NCBI GenBank assembly: GCA_002946415.1
Contig: NJPS01000011.1
Span: 806,001 to 870,000, forward strand
DNA from: Rutstroemia sp. NJR-2017a BVV2
Taxonomy: Eukaryota > Ascomycota > Leotiomycetes > Helotiales > Rutstroemiaceae
Length of the DNA stretch: 64,000 nt
Direction of reading: 5' to 3'
This document shows positions 1-10,824 of this stretch, piece by piece. Both the position numbers and the translations under genes were made by a program. Under the pieces are notes generated by a model. It was not told where the DNA came from, made no database searches, and saw only the letters and a list, made by a program, of their open reading frames with translations. Each line of letters opens with the position of its first letter. Positions within the stretch are counted from its first letter, which is position 1.

Positions 1-14
1 CTCATCCTCTCCAG

Positions 15-883
15 GGTCGAAAAAGAGTAGAGACTGTGGGAATCATTCTATTCTGCGCTCTCATGACAACTGTCTCCGTTGAATTGATCATTGAATCTGC
101 TCGAAGCTTGGCAGACGGTCCTAAAGATAGTGAAACTCTCAAGCCCATACCGCTGGCTTGTGTAGGTGTTGCTATCTTTTCGAAAGCCACCTTATTCGTA
201 TACTGCTTTACCCTACGGCGCTATCCTGCTGCCCGCATTTTCATGCTGGATCATCGCAACGATATCGTAGTTAACATCTTCGGTTTGATCATGTCTATTG
301 TCGGTACTAAGTTCAAGAAAGTCTGGTTTCTTGACCCTGTCGGTGCCATTGCCATTGCATGTTTGATTCTTTTCTCTTGGGCATCAACCGCCTTTGAGCA
401 CATGTGGCTTTTGGTTGGAAAGAGTGCACCACAGGAGTTCTTGAATAAGCTCGTTTATGTGGCTGTTACACATGATCCTCGAATTATCAAGATCGATACC
501 GTATGCTAATTACCCCTTTTCCATGAACTCGAAGCTAATTGATTCTAGGCAAGGGCATACTCTGCTGGTGAGAAGTACTACGTCGAAGTCGATATCATCA
601 TGGGACAGGACGAGCCTTTGAAAGTCACCCATGATGTTTCTCAGACCTTGCAACGGAAGCTTGAGGGTGAGTTACCAGTTGACCCTTGTATTTCGATGAC
701 TAATTTGTTACAGGTCTAGCTGATGTCGAAAGAGCTTTCGTGCATGTGGATTACGATGATATTCATGACATCTTTGAAGAGCACAAACCACTTTATGAGC
801 TCCAGGAACCAAAGGCGCCTATCTACGAAAGAGTGCGAGAGCGATTCAAGAGAACCTCGCCTTCCAGAACAAACACTTCTTGA
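15..883 (+). CDS. Cation diffusion facilitator (CDF) metal transporter, 3' part
   Basis: The C-terminal 257 residues of a CDF-family divalent metal transporter; the 5' part lies outside the window. Three exons are read: 15-500, 549-666 and 714-883. The window opens inside an intron ending in CAG at 14, and the later introns have gtatgc/ctag and gtgagt/acag borders. The first exon begins GRKRVETVG, which precedes a transmembrane helix in this family. It then carries hydrophobic helices and the DHRNDIVVN segment, the aspartate-bearing transport-site helix. After the last helix comes the cytoplasmic domain (VRAYSAGEKYYVEVDI, HDVSQTLQRKLEG, HVDYDD), the metal-sensing CDF C-terminal fold. The family exchanges Zn, Mn or Fe for protons across organelle or plasma membranes. 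A DxxxD-like site would fit a Mn-type CDF, but the substrate is inference. Family assignment is firm. Confidence 0.9.
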
Positions 884-2928
884 AACGATCGGATAACTGG
901 ATATGGATAATGACTTCTTTCATATAAATACAACGCAAAGACTCTGGAAATCAAAAGGGGGAGGCGAAACAGACTAGTAAGCCTGTTGGATACGATTGTC
1001 ACGTAACGCTGCTCGGGAGAACTCCTGGATATGGATCGCCGCACGTCTGGTTCTGCGTTATGTAAGGCTTTCAGCGTTTTTCTAAATGATATGCTTGCCG
1101 CTTCACTTACGCATTGTGTGAGAATTCTCCCAAGTTCTACACAACCCGCCGAACCTCTGACCCTGGAATATCTAAGCGTTCTTCACCGCGTATTCAACGA
1201 CTTTTCGCGTTCTAGTCTCGCGAACAAGCGAGTCCGGATATGACACTAGGCCATGGTGGAATAGTTCGCAGCGATGTATGCGTTTCGGCTTCAATGGCGA
1301 TGGAATCGGGACTAGGCTTTGGGTGAAGATAGATGGGAACGGGCTAGAGGGGTGGGGAAACACAACATGAGACAGAGGAGGCGAAGGAGAAATTTGAAGC
1401 CTACTCTGACCTACTTTGGGGATCGATAATGAAATGAGATGATAGAATCCCACTCATGACTATTAGAAGAGAAGGATACATGCGTATATAGAGATGGATA
1501 GCGAAATACGATTAGATGTCATATCTCTCCAAGCTTATATCTAACCCATCTATATCTCTTCGGCAGCTACTCGTATGTAGATCTAGAAGGTATGTTTATC
1601 AGGTGGAAGTGAGATATAGAGAATCGTGGTCTCAGAATGTATACGATTTCGCTATCAAGCTTTCGAGCTATTAGTCCTCACACTAATTTAATAGTTTTGG
1701 GTCCACAGTCTTCGAAGATTCAAGTTGGAAATTTTGCTGAATATTTCTTGGTAGTGGTTCTCTCGTCGTCGAAAGTGCGCAGATAACTAATTCTGATTCT
1801 CTCGAAAGCGCGCGCTACTTCGCTGGACTAGAGACAAAGTTATTCTCGACTCCAATTGCTTCCAACGAACGCGATCCGGTCAGTGAATGGCGAGATAATA
1901 TGATGGTATTTGCGGGGTTCGCGTGACATTCACGTTGCCTTATATTGACTCTAGATTTATGGTTGAGGACGACCCTTGGAGCGTGTTTACCATTGTTCAT
2001 AAACTCCAGCACAATCCGTCGAGCTCCAAACTCCTAGTCACGTCAAAACCGATGCCGAAAACTTTTGACTCACAGCCGGTTTCAAAATCTAACTTCAAGG
2101 TTTGACGATACTTTCGACAGATACTGAAGCTAAGTGAGCTAGTATTGCATTGAGAAACAGTATATCATTCCATCACATGATTATCACAACCACAACCCTA
2201 CGAAGTATTGACATCCGGTCTAGAATCCAGATAAAAATTTCTCAGCTATCATTACTTCGGATATTGCGGACTTGTCAAAATGGTGCCATCTCCCGAAACC
2301 AACCCCTCACAGACGTTTCATGTCGCATAATATTGCTATGCTCAGTTGAAACAGTACCAAGCCAGGAAGGACCACGCTGCTATCGAAGGATTAGTAAGAT
2401 ACGCTAAGTTTAAGCATAATTGGAGATCTGTAGATCATAGGTGTTCTTCGTGGAGAGGTTCTATGGTGCGGTGAAACGGAGATGTTATCGGAGGATGGAG
2501 TAGAAATGTTGATAAATGATGGACGAGGGCCGAAGATTAGGAGATAGCTGCCTCTATTTATGAGGTTAAGTCTGATTGCAGCGAATGCGTTCTTTGCTGT
2601 TCAGTAATACCATATCGTCGACTCCATATTTGGCTTTTCGACATACTATCAAAAGCTATAGTGACATGTCAACCTCAAAGTAAGGTCCGTTCATTTATGC
2701 ATAACACCCTGTGCCCAGGTCCCTTTCAACTAGGAAGAAGTATCTCAATCAAGCCTTTCCAAACCTCACGATATGCATCAACTCCAGTCTGGGGCGCAGT
2801 GCCACACCACGAGCTTTCTTTCGCATCATTATCTTGGCTCGTCCTAACGGATGCTGTTATCTTCATCCGTTCTGTATCAGCAAAGACGACTGAGTCGTGT
2901 CACCAGATGGAAGTCACACTCCGACCTC
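884..2928. other. Intergenic stretch without convincing genes
   Basis: About 2 kb between the CDF transporter and the LysM gene. Only short open frames without coding-like composition are present, such as 1031-1243 (+) and 1172-1453 (-). No repeat, tRNA or conserved motif was recognised. The last few hundred bases are presumably the LysM gene promoter. Confidence 0.5.
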
Positions 2929-2934
2929 TATAAA
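2929..2934 (+). promoter_or_regulatory. TATA box candidate of the LysM gene
   Basis: TATAAA lies 201 nt upstream of the LysM ATG at 3130, followed by a C/T-rich leader. A consensus TATA box suggests a regulated gene, as is common for secreted proteins. The transcription start was not determined. Confidence 0.45.
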
Positions 2935-3129
2935 GTGAGCGGGGAGCACAGATACAGAAACGAAGCTTCTTCATTCAAGTCCAGTCAAGTCTCTAATCCA
3001 TTCCTTTATTTTTATTCGTAAGAAGCAGCCCTGGTGCCTGCTCGATCCCCGTTCCTTATCTTTAATCAATCCTCACATTCCTTACAACACTTGATCCCTT
3101 TAAACTTTTGCGGTTTCTCGTCATTAAAA

Positions 3130-3550
3130 ATGCAGTTCACAACTACCATCGCAGCTCTTGCGCTCCTAGTCGCATCAATCCATGCCTCCCCGCTAATCCC
3201 ACGGTCGTAAGTCCTCTCCGTCATCTATTTTCCCCCATTCCCCGCACTCCCAGCTTGATACTAACTCTTATCCTCATAGCATCACGGACTCCACCGGTAG
3301 CACCTCCGCATCCACCAACAGCACATCATCCATTCAACCCGCAGCCGGCAGCACCAATACCACAGGCGTTGTGCTCCCCGGCACAGCGGCGAACTGCAAA
3401 ACCTTCTACGTCGTCCAAGCGGGTGACACTTGCGACATTGTGGATGCGAAGAGCAATATCTCGCTCGATACGTTGAAGCAGTTGAATAAAGAAATCGATC
3501 CGGCATGTGATAATTTGGTGGTGGGGCAGGGACTGTGCGTTAAAAACTAG
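3130..3550 (+). CDS. Small secreted LysM-domain protein
   Basis: A predicted 115-residue protein from two exons, 3130-3206 and 3280-3550, separated by a 73-nt intron (gtaagt ... ctaac ... atag). The N-terminus is a signal peptide (MQFTTTIAALALLVASIHA). A Ser/Thr/Asn-rich linker with possible N-glycosylation sites (NSTS, NTT) follows. The rest is one LysM module: CKTFYVVQAGDTCDIV, an Asn/Leu-rich middle (LDTLKQLNKEID) and a CDNLVVGQGLC end. Four cysteines are placed as in fungal LysM proteins. LysM domains bind chitin or related N-acetylglucosamine polymers. Short secreted single-LysM proteins include plant-immunity-suppressing effectors but also wall proteins. The architecture is seen directly; an effector role is inference. 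It stands alone with no chitinase partner nearby. Confidence 0.87.
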
Positions 3551-4556
3551 GATGAGGATCGGTGCTGAGGGAGGACGGATCTGGGATGTTGGTGGATAGC
3601 GGTAGGGTGGCTAGGTGACGGAAAAAAGATGCAGAGCGACTGTGTAGTGAAGAAAAGGAGATGAGAGATCCTCTGAGGCTCGGGAAGCTTTGGACTTGCT
3701 TTCTGGCCAGGCAGGAAATTGGAAGAGAGCCGGGCGTGGAACGGAACGTTCTAATGTATATATCAGGCTGGCGCTGAACCAAGTTCGATGTTAGGTGCTG
3801 ATATGGAGGTTGCACCTATGTCAAATCCGTCGTTCAGCTCCTTAATGCAAGCAGGTTGTACCATAACCTGAAATGAATGCATGGTTTTATTGGCCATGCT
3901 TACAATGGCACGCAAGTGTGATGAGAACTTCTGAAGTGCGGGGAATTCTCCTTGGGACTTGGGTCTATGCGGTGAGAGAGACTTGCAGTTATTGTCCGCC
4001 GTACAGAACATTATTACATGTTTAACCATAGATGTTCAGTCCGAGCATACAACGGTTGCAACTGCTAGTTGTTGCCGAGAGTGATATGATTCCAGAACTT
4101 GAAAATACGCCAGCCTGACTTCTGGGGGATTGACATACTCGACAGTATTTCCAAGAGAACTACTCTAATGGACACTCTATGATCCAAGTTCATAAATACA
4201 AATTCCTTGTACTAAAACAGCCGGGTAATCAACTTGCTCACCCCCTCTCTCCATCCCCTCGCGTACTACCGATGAAGCTCAACCTTTTCACAAACTTGTT
4301 GGTGCGTGATTCTTTTCCCACGTCGGCCACTAGGTGAAGGTTGACACACCTTTGGAGAAACCAGCTTCGTGTGCCAAGACAGCTTGAGCGAGGGTTGTGC
4401 GGCTTTCATATATGAGAATGACGATATACATATCTTAGCAATAAATGTTGTAGGAGAGATTCATTATACTCATAGATACCCTAGGCCGAAGCATGACTCC
4501 TTCCAAAATGCTGTGGTGTTGTACATGTGTGCTTTCTTCTTTCCACCAGAAACACC
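3551..4556. other. Intergenic stretch, no gene seen
   Basis: About 1 kb between the LysM gene and the 3' end of COA6. Open frames are short and unconvincing. A short hydrophobic start (MKLNLFTNLL at 4273) is followed by a possible donor, but no continuing exon could be found, so it is not called. Confidence 0.45.
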
Positions 4557-4993
4557 TCACGGCCTTTGCCCCGGAGCTGGTGGACCAATCTGGCCGGGCA
4601 TTTGTTGTGCTCCCTCCGCCTTTAACCTCTGCAATGTTTGTTCGCGCTGATATTCCATGACTCTCCTCTTCTTGAAATACTGGACCTAAGAAACCTCACC
4701 CATCAGCGCCACGACTCTCACCGAAGGTCAAAGACTAGCTCAATGTGCGATGTACTTACCCAACTTGTTGCGCAATTGCCCTCAAATGCTCTTCCTTCCG
4801 CCGAACATGCTTTTTCCGCTTTGTCTTTATCTGTAAGGCTGTCGATAATCTCGGCTTTGTCTAGGCACTTAAAGTAAGCATCTCTTGCTTCCCAGCATCT
4901 TGATCTTTGACTTCGGTCCGGTGCTATGGGTGCGCCGTCTGGACCAATCTTTGGAGGGGGTAAAGATGCTTGAGCTGAACCGAAAAGTCCCAT
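4557..4993 (-). CDS. COA6: Cytochrome c oxidase assembly factor 6 (COA6)
   Basis: A 120-residue protein read on the minus strand from ATG at 4993. Exon 1 is 4993-4760, the intron 4759-4686 (gtaagt ... cttag), and exon 2 4685-4557. The core has the COA6 signature: [11 protein letters not shown] is a CX9C motif and [12 protein letters not shown] a CX10C motif. [10 protein letters not shown] follows across the splice junction, as expected for this coiled-coil-helix-coiled-coil-helix family. COA6 works in the mitochondrial intermembrane space in copper delivery to the Cox2 CuA centre of complex IV. The Pro/Gly-rich tail (residues about 100-120) looks disordered. It is divergent from SYS1, with 384 bp between the start codons. 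Without splicing the frame would end in an unrelated tail after NCATSW, so the intron is well supported. Confidence 0.92.
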
Positions 4994-5377
4994 GGCGGCG
5001 AATTCGGTGGGGGTATCAGTTTGTATGGAATGTGCGATTGAAGCTGGTAGAAGCTGTACACAGATTAGTATGGCAATTTAGATCCGCGGATAATGCAGTT
5101 ACAAACCTAGGACTGAGACTGTGACCACATCAACCTCACAGTAAACGGATATTTCTTCTTCACAAATTCAAATGAAGTGAAGCTCTCCCGCAAACTGGAA
5201 GCATGTCCGGCAGAATTAACCGCGCTAGACCCAATTTAGCATCCCGCCTTCATGTTCTGGCCTCTCCAGACACTGCTGACGAACTGACATCAACCTTCCG
5301 ACAAACTTCCCAAGAAATGTGCATATCAGATTCACAAACACGGTAGCACACCCATACACACACATCCCCCCATTTAT
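4994..5377. promoter_or_regulatory. Divergent promoter region COA6 / SYS1
   Basis: This 384-bp interval separates two oppositely oriented start codons and must hold both promoters and leaders. No individual site was identified with confidence. Confidence 0.5.
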
Positions 5378-6098
5378 ATGGCGCGACGAAGACGACCTCC
5401 ACGATCAGGCGCTCTCACCGAGCTTCCTCCCTTGAAAATCCTCACGCAAATCGTAGTTCTACAAGCAATATGGTACCTCGTCGGCACGCTACTGATACTG
5501 TTCACGGCGCTGGTGGCCGGGCGACAATTTTCGCTGGATCTGGTGTTTAGTTGGAGGAGTCTGCGCGGCGATACGACGGTCGGGTGGATGCTGGGGCTTG
5601 TTTGGATGCTGAATTGCTTCATTGGGTATGTGATCCCTTGTTAAACTGCTCTTCTCTCCTGAATCTCATCGTCGCGGTGCGCTTTCATTAACTGACACAT
5701 CCTGCAGAGTTATTTCCCTCCTCGTTTTCGTATCGCGCAGCAAACTAGTCCCCGATTTTGCACTTACCATCCACTTTCTCCATCTGGTCGTCACGTCGCT
5801 GTATTCGAAATCCATCCCGCAGAACTGGTTGTGGTGGGCCTTGCAGGTTGCGAGTGTAGGATTAATGATAAGTCTCGGAGTATGGAGTTGCCAGTGGAGA
5901 GAACTACGGCCTATCAATTTCGGCAGCTCGAATACCGCTCAGAATAACGCAACTTCCGAAAATATTGAGGTGTCGCAAGATGGAGGTGATATGGAGCAGG
6001 GCTATGGAAGGGGTAGAGGAAGAGGGAGGGGAAGAGATGGAGCTGGCGAATATGAGATGGTGGGAATGAAGCCTGAAGGAGAGACAACCCCTGGCTAA
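5378..6098 (+). CDS. SYS1: Golgi integral membrane protein SYS1
   Basis: About 212 residues from exons 5378-5625 and 5708-6098; the 82-nt intron has gtatgt/tgcag borders and joins CFIG to VISLL in frame. Hallmarks of the family are the ELPPLKI start, LFTALVAG, SWRSLRGDTTVGWMLG, the conserved SKLVPDFALTIHFLHLVVTS segment and GVWSCQWRELRPI. Four transmembrane helices are visible. SYS1 is the Golgi receptor for the Arf-like GTPase Arl3, placing Arl1 and golgins at the trans-Golgi for retrograde traffic. The cytosolic tail after residue about 150 is poorly conserved and contains an RGRGRGRGRG run. It ends tail-to-tail with the next gene, 237 bp away. Confidence 0.93.
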
Positions 6099-6335
6099 AG
6101 GTAGATTGGAGATTGGTCATAGATTTGGATTCGGGCGCACAAGAATGGAAAGGGTATTAATGGCGTTATGGATGTGGACACTTGTATTATTACGGAGGCT
6201 CGGCGGCAGAAGACAGCATTGTATTAGACGCTATAGTGATACCCAGGCAGGTTCAACGGTTCTTGACGGTCCAGTACAACGGTTCTATTCAAGGTATTTG
6301 ACCACAATTTATAGCACAGTCACCACCGTGCAATT

Positions 6336-8393
6336 TCACAGATACGTTCGCTCCTTTCTCTTGCCTTTCTTATCCACCGAGTCGTCCCAAAATTCCTCAC
6401 CGGGGCCAACAGGGAGTCCGTCCAGCTCAATACCGTCACTAGCCGGTCTGAAAATCTGGGTTTCGTTCGTACTGGTCCTCACCATTGAGAGGTGATACGC
6501 CTCTTTCGAACTGCCGTTCGCAGTAGAATTAGACGGAAGATCCAATCCATTTTCTGATCCTTCTTTACATCGTCTACTCCTCTGGCCGAATTCATCGGCT
6601 GATGCATCACACGTCGCAGCCGTCGCAGCCGTCGCTCCACACGAAGAATTTTGATGTACGGTCAACTGGTGTCCTTTTGGAACGCTGTCATCGTTGGGAA
6701 CATGCATTTCAGATAGCATACTAGTCATTCGCTGTCGCCTAGGAATGCCCTTGGGTACAAAACCCAGGCGATTGAATTGCATATCCGACTCCGATTGGAC
6801 GAAGAAGAAGCCCGCATCGGATTTCGTCATCGTCATGTTGGGGGAAATGTATGCGCCAGTCTCGATAAAAAGCTCCTCGTCTGGTGGTTTAATGATTTGG
6901 TAGATCTGATCCAAATCGTCCATATCCTGGTCCGGATCTAGTTGTGATACTCCCCTTCGTCTTTCTGGTGAGTCTGGTCTTGAGGCATGCAAAAATGATA
7001 GGTGTTCACTGGCAGCTGGTGTTATACTTCCTGTAACAGGGGTATTGTAAAGCGGGGTGCTTTCCAGACTGCAACTATGAATTTCACCCCTTTCCTGTGC
7101 TTTCTGCCTACGGGATCGTGTATCGTTGCTCATTGAGGGACTTGTAGCACCAGTTGCAAGGTCTGCCCCGACTTCTTCGGAAGGGCTCGTTGGGATAGCT
7201 GAGTGGAGGCTGCCTCCAAATTGTCTCCTGAGCAATCTCCACCTTCTTACTACCAGCTCTCTAACTGGCTGCACGAACACGGGATGAGGCTCGGATCGCA
7301 AGACTGGCTGTAAGCGGTACATGGTTTTGGATCGTTGCGATGACTGCATCCCTCTGTATACATTTGAAGTATCAATGTCGTCATCGTTGGTGTGAGTCAC
7401 GTTGGAATGGTCGTGACTTTCCGAATTATAATAATCAGCCGATGTCTCAGTGACATTCAGGGCTTTCAAGGCCTTCTGTAGCCTAGTTCGTTGTCGTGTT
7501 GGCCCTGACGTCCCAATAATTGGTGTCTTCGCTCCACTTGTATCTGGTGGGGATCCAGAATACGTCGAAGCACCGTCATATATACCATCCCATGGTTGTA
7601 TTGGTGAAGCATTTCGCGCTTGGTGACCGAAGCAGGGAGAGTATCGAAACTGTGTGTGCATACGGAGCGCACTAATCATGCAAGAGTTTGGGAGTTTTGA
7701 ACACCCTTTCCTGTTGTATGAACTCAGTGCTGGAGTGAGAGGTACCAGGTATTCAGGTGGTAAAGTGAAGCAGGCTCCGAGGAGTTGTATAGCAATCATC
7801 TGTACTAGTTCGTCTGTAACCAATGAGCTTGTTGGAAGATCGCTCTCAGAAATCGCTCGTCGCACGGGGATGATCTGATTTGAGGTTGATTCATCGCCCT
7901 CATCATCGATCTGGAAACTTTTGCTTGCCTCTTCTAGTTTCCTCGTTGGTAAAGAACGCAGGCGACCAGACTTCGACTCGGATGACCACCAAAATGGACG
8001 GCCTGTTCGACGAACATAATCCCATTCTTGTATTTCTCGATCAATGATGTTCCAGGACAGCTCTTCGACTTCGCTATCGAGATCAGAATAACTTTCATTC
8101 TCTGAATATCCATCGAAGATTCCAGATGAGTTGTTGCTCATTGCTGACAGAGATCGACGCATCTTCTGTGGTCGTTTGGCGGTTTTCACACATAGTAACT
8201 GACTCTTCTGGGCCGCATTCTCTTTTGGCGGATCCGAATCTGCGAAAGACACAGATAGTCTGCTTGATGAGGTACGCGCTGCCCGACGGACGCGCTTGAA
8301 AATTTTGTTGCCAGTAGACGATTTGGGTGTTGTGGTGGCAGAACTTGAGCGTTCGTGTCGCGTTGAGTATGCGAAATCACCGTGACGACTCAT
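6336..8393 (-). CDS. Unknown conserved-looking 685-residue disordered protein
   Basis: A single-exon frame of 685 codons on the minus strand, taking the ATG at 8393 (MSRHGDFAYST); an upstream in-frame TTG is not used. I do not recognise a catalytic domain. The sequence is Ser/Thr/Asp/Arg-rich with short ordered islands: EELSWNIIDREIQEWDYV with RPFWW (about residues 111-140), a hydrophobic helix-like block LVQMIAIQLLGACFTLPPEYLVPL (about 197-220), and VRELVVRRWRLLRRQFGG (about 380-397). It ends in a basic tail. Several Ser-Pro sites and basic patches would suit a phosphorylated regulatory or scaffold protein, but this is only inference. The length of the open frame and amino-acid use support a real gene. 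It is divergent from the HET gene. Confidence 0.8.
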   Translation of the reverse strand: MSRHGDFAYSTRHERSSSATTTPKSSTGNKIFKRVRRAARTSSSRLSVSFADSDPPKENAAQKSQLLCVKTAKRPQKMRRSLSAMSNNSSGIFDGYSENESYSDLDSEVEELSWNIIDREIQEWDYVRRTGRPFWWSSESKSGRLRSLPTRKLEEASKSFQIDDEGDESTSNQIIPVRRAISESDLPTSSLVTDELVQMIAIQLLGACFTLPPEYLVPLTPALSSYNRKGCSKLPNSCMISALRMHTQFRYSPCFGHQARNASPIQPWDGIYDGASTYSGSPPDTSGAKTPIIGTSGPTRQRTRLQKALKALNVTETSADYYNSESHDHSNVTHTNDDDIDTSNVYRGMQSSQRSKTMYRLQPVLRSEPHPVFVQPVRELVVRRWRLLRRQFGGSLHSAIPTSPSEEVGADLATGATSPSMSNDTRSRRQKAQERGEIHSCSLESTPLYNTPVTGSITPAASEHLSFLHASRPDSPERRRGVSQLDPDQDMDDLDQIYQIIKPPDEELFIETGAYISPNMTMTKSDAGFFFVQSESDMQFNRLGFVPKGIPRRQRMTSMLSEMHVPNDDSVPKGHQLTVHQNSSCGATAATAATCDASADEFGQRSRRCKEGSENGLDLPSNSTANGSSKEAYHLSMVRTSTNETQIFRPASDGIELDGLPVGPGEEFWDDSVDKKGKRKERTYL

Positions 8394-8843
8394 TTTCAAG
8401 GAATATGGAGCAAGTAAGAATGATGAAGATTAAGTGATCATAGGATATAGTTGTTTCTAGGTGGGAAGTTTCGGTGTTGATAAGTTACAGAAGAAGGAGG
8501 ATACACTATAGATCAAAGCTGGACAGGTATATTCTCCTGGTGGCTAACCTTAACTATGGTATGGAAGTAGCAGTATTGCATGAACCGCACTTGCCCTTAT
8601 TCACTACTAATAAGTTCTACCAAGAACTAGAAACATCTTGAGATATTGATACAAGAATCTCGTTCCAGTTCCTAAATATGAAGTGTAATCTATGTATATC
8701 ATCCTATTTCGAACAAAATCGGGATGTTGATGTAAGCATGCCGGCGGCTTTCGACACCCAACTGAAGGGCTAAACAGTCACGTGGTGGGATACCATGACA
8801 CCCCACCTTTAATCGTAGGAACATTCGTGTCTCGAGGTTACAA
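8394..8843. promoter_or_regulatory. Divergent promoter region, unknown gene / HET gene
   Basis: This 450-bp interval lies between two divergent start codons and contains no open frame of note. No defined motif was identified. Confidence 0.4.
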
Positions 8844-10824
8844 ATGCGTTGGACATGTCACTCCCCTCAATGGACTTGCCCCGCATACAAAGTCATGAAT
8901 GGAACACTCTGCGACTCATGCTTGGCAATACCACAAGAGCTATTCTTTGACATCAACGGCACCGGTATCCAGACTCTCCATCTTCATCATACCTCCATTA
9001 AGAATCTACAGAACTCTGCTAAGAATGGCTGTCACGTATGTGAACTGTTTTCAAGCACCATCTCCGCCAGCCCATTTCGTAATGAAGTCCATCGAACATA
9101 CTTCAAAGTCGATGGCATGCGCGGACTGTATCCCAATCCATATCGTAACTTGCTCTCTTACCGCGTTGGACTGGACGGGCTATCCTACTTGTTTGACGTC
9201 GAAACATCTGGTATGAAAGTCCTATTCACCTTTCAATTGCTTCTCCCTCCACAGCGCTCTATCCTCACACACGACAGACGATCCATACTGCAGTACGCTT
9301 TCTCCCAAAAGCGAGAGGGTTATGTCAGTTGCATTGTCATGGATTCGTGAATGTAGGGATACTCACGAACATTGCAACATGTTGTACGACACTCAATTCC
9401 GACCACGTCGACTCATTGAAGTTGGTCGACGTGGCAAGTCGCCTCGATTGATTCAAACTTCATTCCATGGTGGAGATTATTCAAAGTACTTGGCCCTTTC
9501 ACATTGTTGGGGCAAGGAGATGCCGGAGATTGCCACGACTAAACTTGCAACGCTCAATGAGCGGAAAGCTAGCATTCCTTTCAGAAGACTTCCTCGGACA
9601 TTTCGCGATGCCCTAACGGTCACAAGAGGCCTTGGCATACAGTTCCTATGGATTGATTCTTTATGTATTGTTCAAGATTCTGCTGAAGATTGGCAACGGG
9701 AATCCGCGATGATGGGGAAGATCTACTCGCATGCGTACTGTACTATTGCCGCAGCCGCAGCTGCTAACTGCTATGATGGACTTTTTGCTTCACATGATGA
9801 ACTTCCTCTTCTTCCTTCAAGGCAAGGTCACCCCGGGGTCTTACTAAAACCGCTTTACACTGGATGGGAGAGCGTTTTTCATCGTAGTACTTTGAATCGA
9901 AGAAGCTGGACACTCCAAGAGCGAGAATTATCGCCCAGAATCTTGTACTTCACCAAACATACAATGTTATTCGAATGTAGAGAAGCGCGTATCTCGGATC
10001 GAGATTATATACCAGGACATACCAAGTGGACTTTGAAATCTTCATTGTCGCGAGGTAGCCCAGACAGGACTTTACGTTGTTTGGACAAGATATATAACAG
10101 CAACATTGCAGGAGCCAATCATGAGCTTGCTGTCGCAAAACATTATGAGTTGTGGCGTAATATGGTGCAAGGTTATGCTAGACGTGAGCTTACCTATCGC
10201 ACAGACAAATTCCCTGCACTTTCAGGACTTGCTACCGAATTTGCATATCTGTTGGATGACGAGTATGTGGCTGGCTTGTGGCGCAAAGATCTGCTGAAAG
10301 GTTTATGTTGGAAGTGGTCTTCGAACAATGCTCGGAGACAGAGCACAGTTAATTATGGACCATCTTGGTCCTGGGCCAAGATGGATATACCAATCACGTA
10401 CGAACTCCTTAGAGAAGATAGGATATTCCGACGAAGAACAAACGAGAAGGAGTTCATACATGTGCCACTGGACGGACGCTTTACCGACCCAAGTTTTCTC
10501 CACGTCAGCATCATCCCAGAGGGAAGAGACCCCAATGGGACTCTGACTATGGGAAGAATCTTTCTAAGTGGTCAAGTCATTCAACCAAAGCGATCCAAGA
10601 ATGGAGATTTCGTGGTCAACGGAGAGATATTGAAGGTGAATTTCGATCATCTGCCACAACCACCTGTTGATATCTTCCTCCTGAGTCTAGGAAGTACGAG
10701 TGTTGGATTAATCCTAGTACCACTAGAGGAAGGAGGTAAAGAATATCAGCGCATTGGACTTGTCGCTCCCACCGAATGGGAGTGGTTTGAAAACGCGAAG
10801 TTTGAAGAGATCACACTTGTGTGA
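8844..10824 (+). CDS. HET-domain protein (heterokaryon incompatibility family)
   Basis: About 637 residues from exons 8844-9210 and 9278-10824. The frame change is explained by an intron with a gtatga donor and an acgacag acceptor; the closer CAG at 9254 would give the wrong frame. The N-terminal part (LCDSCLAIPQELF, KNGCHVCELF) is the Cys-containing lead-in common in fungal HET proteins. The HET domain starts near residue 190: YLALSHCWG, LPRTFRDALTVTRGLGI, FLWIDSLCIVQDSAEDWQRE, IYSHAYCTIAA. It continues to the RSWTLQERELSPRILYF block. HET domains are TIR-like folds that trigger cell death in non-self recognition, although most family members have no tested role. The C-terminal half lacks recognisable NACHT, ankyrin or WD repeats. 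The frame is intact. Confidence 0.9.
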
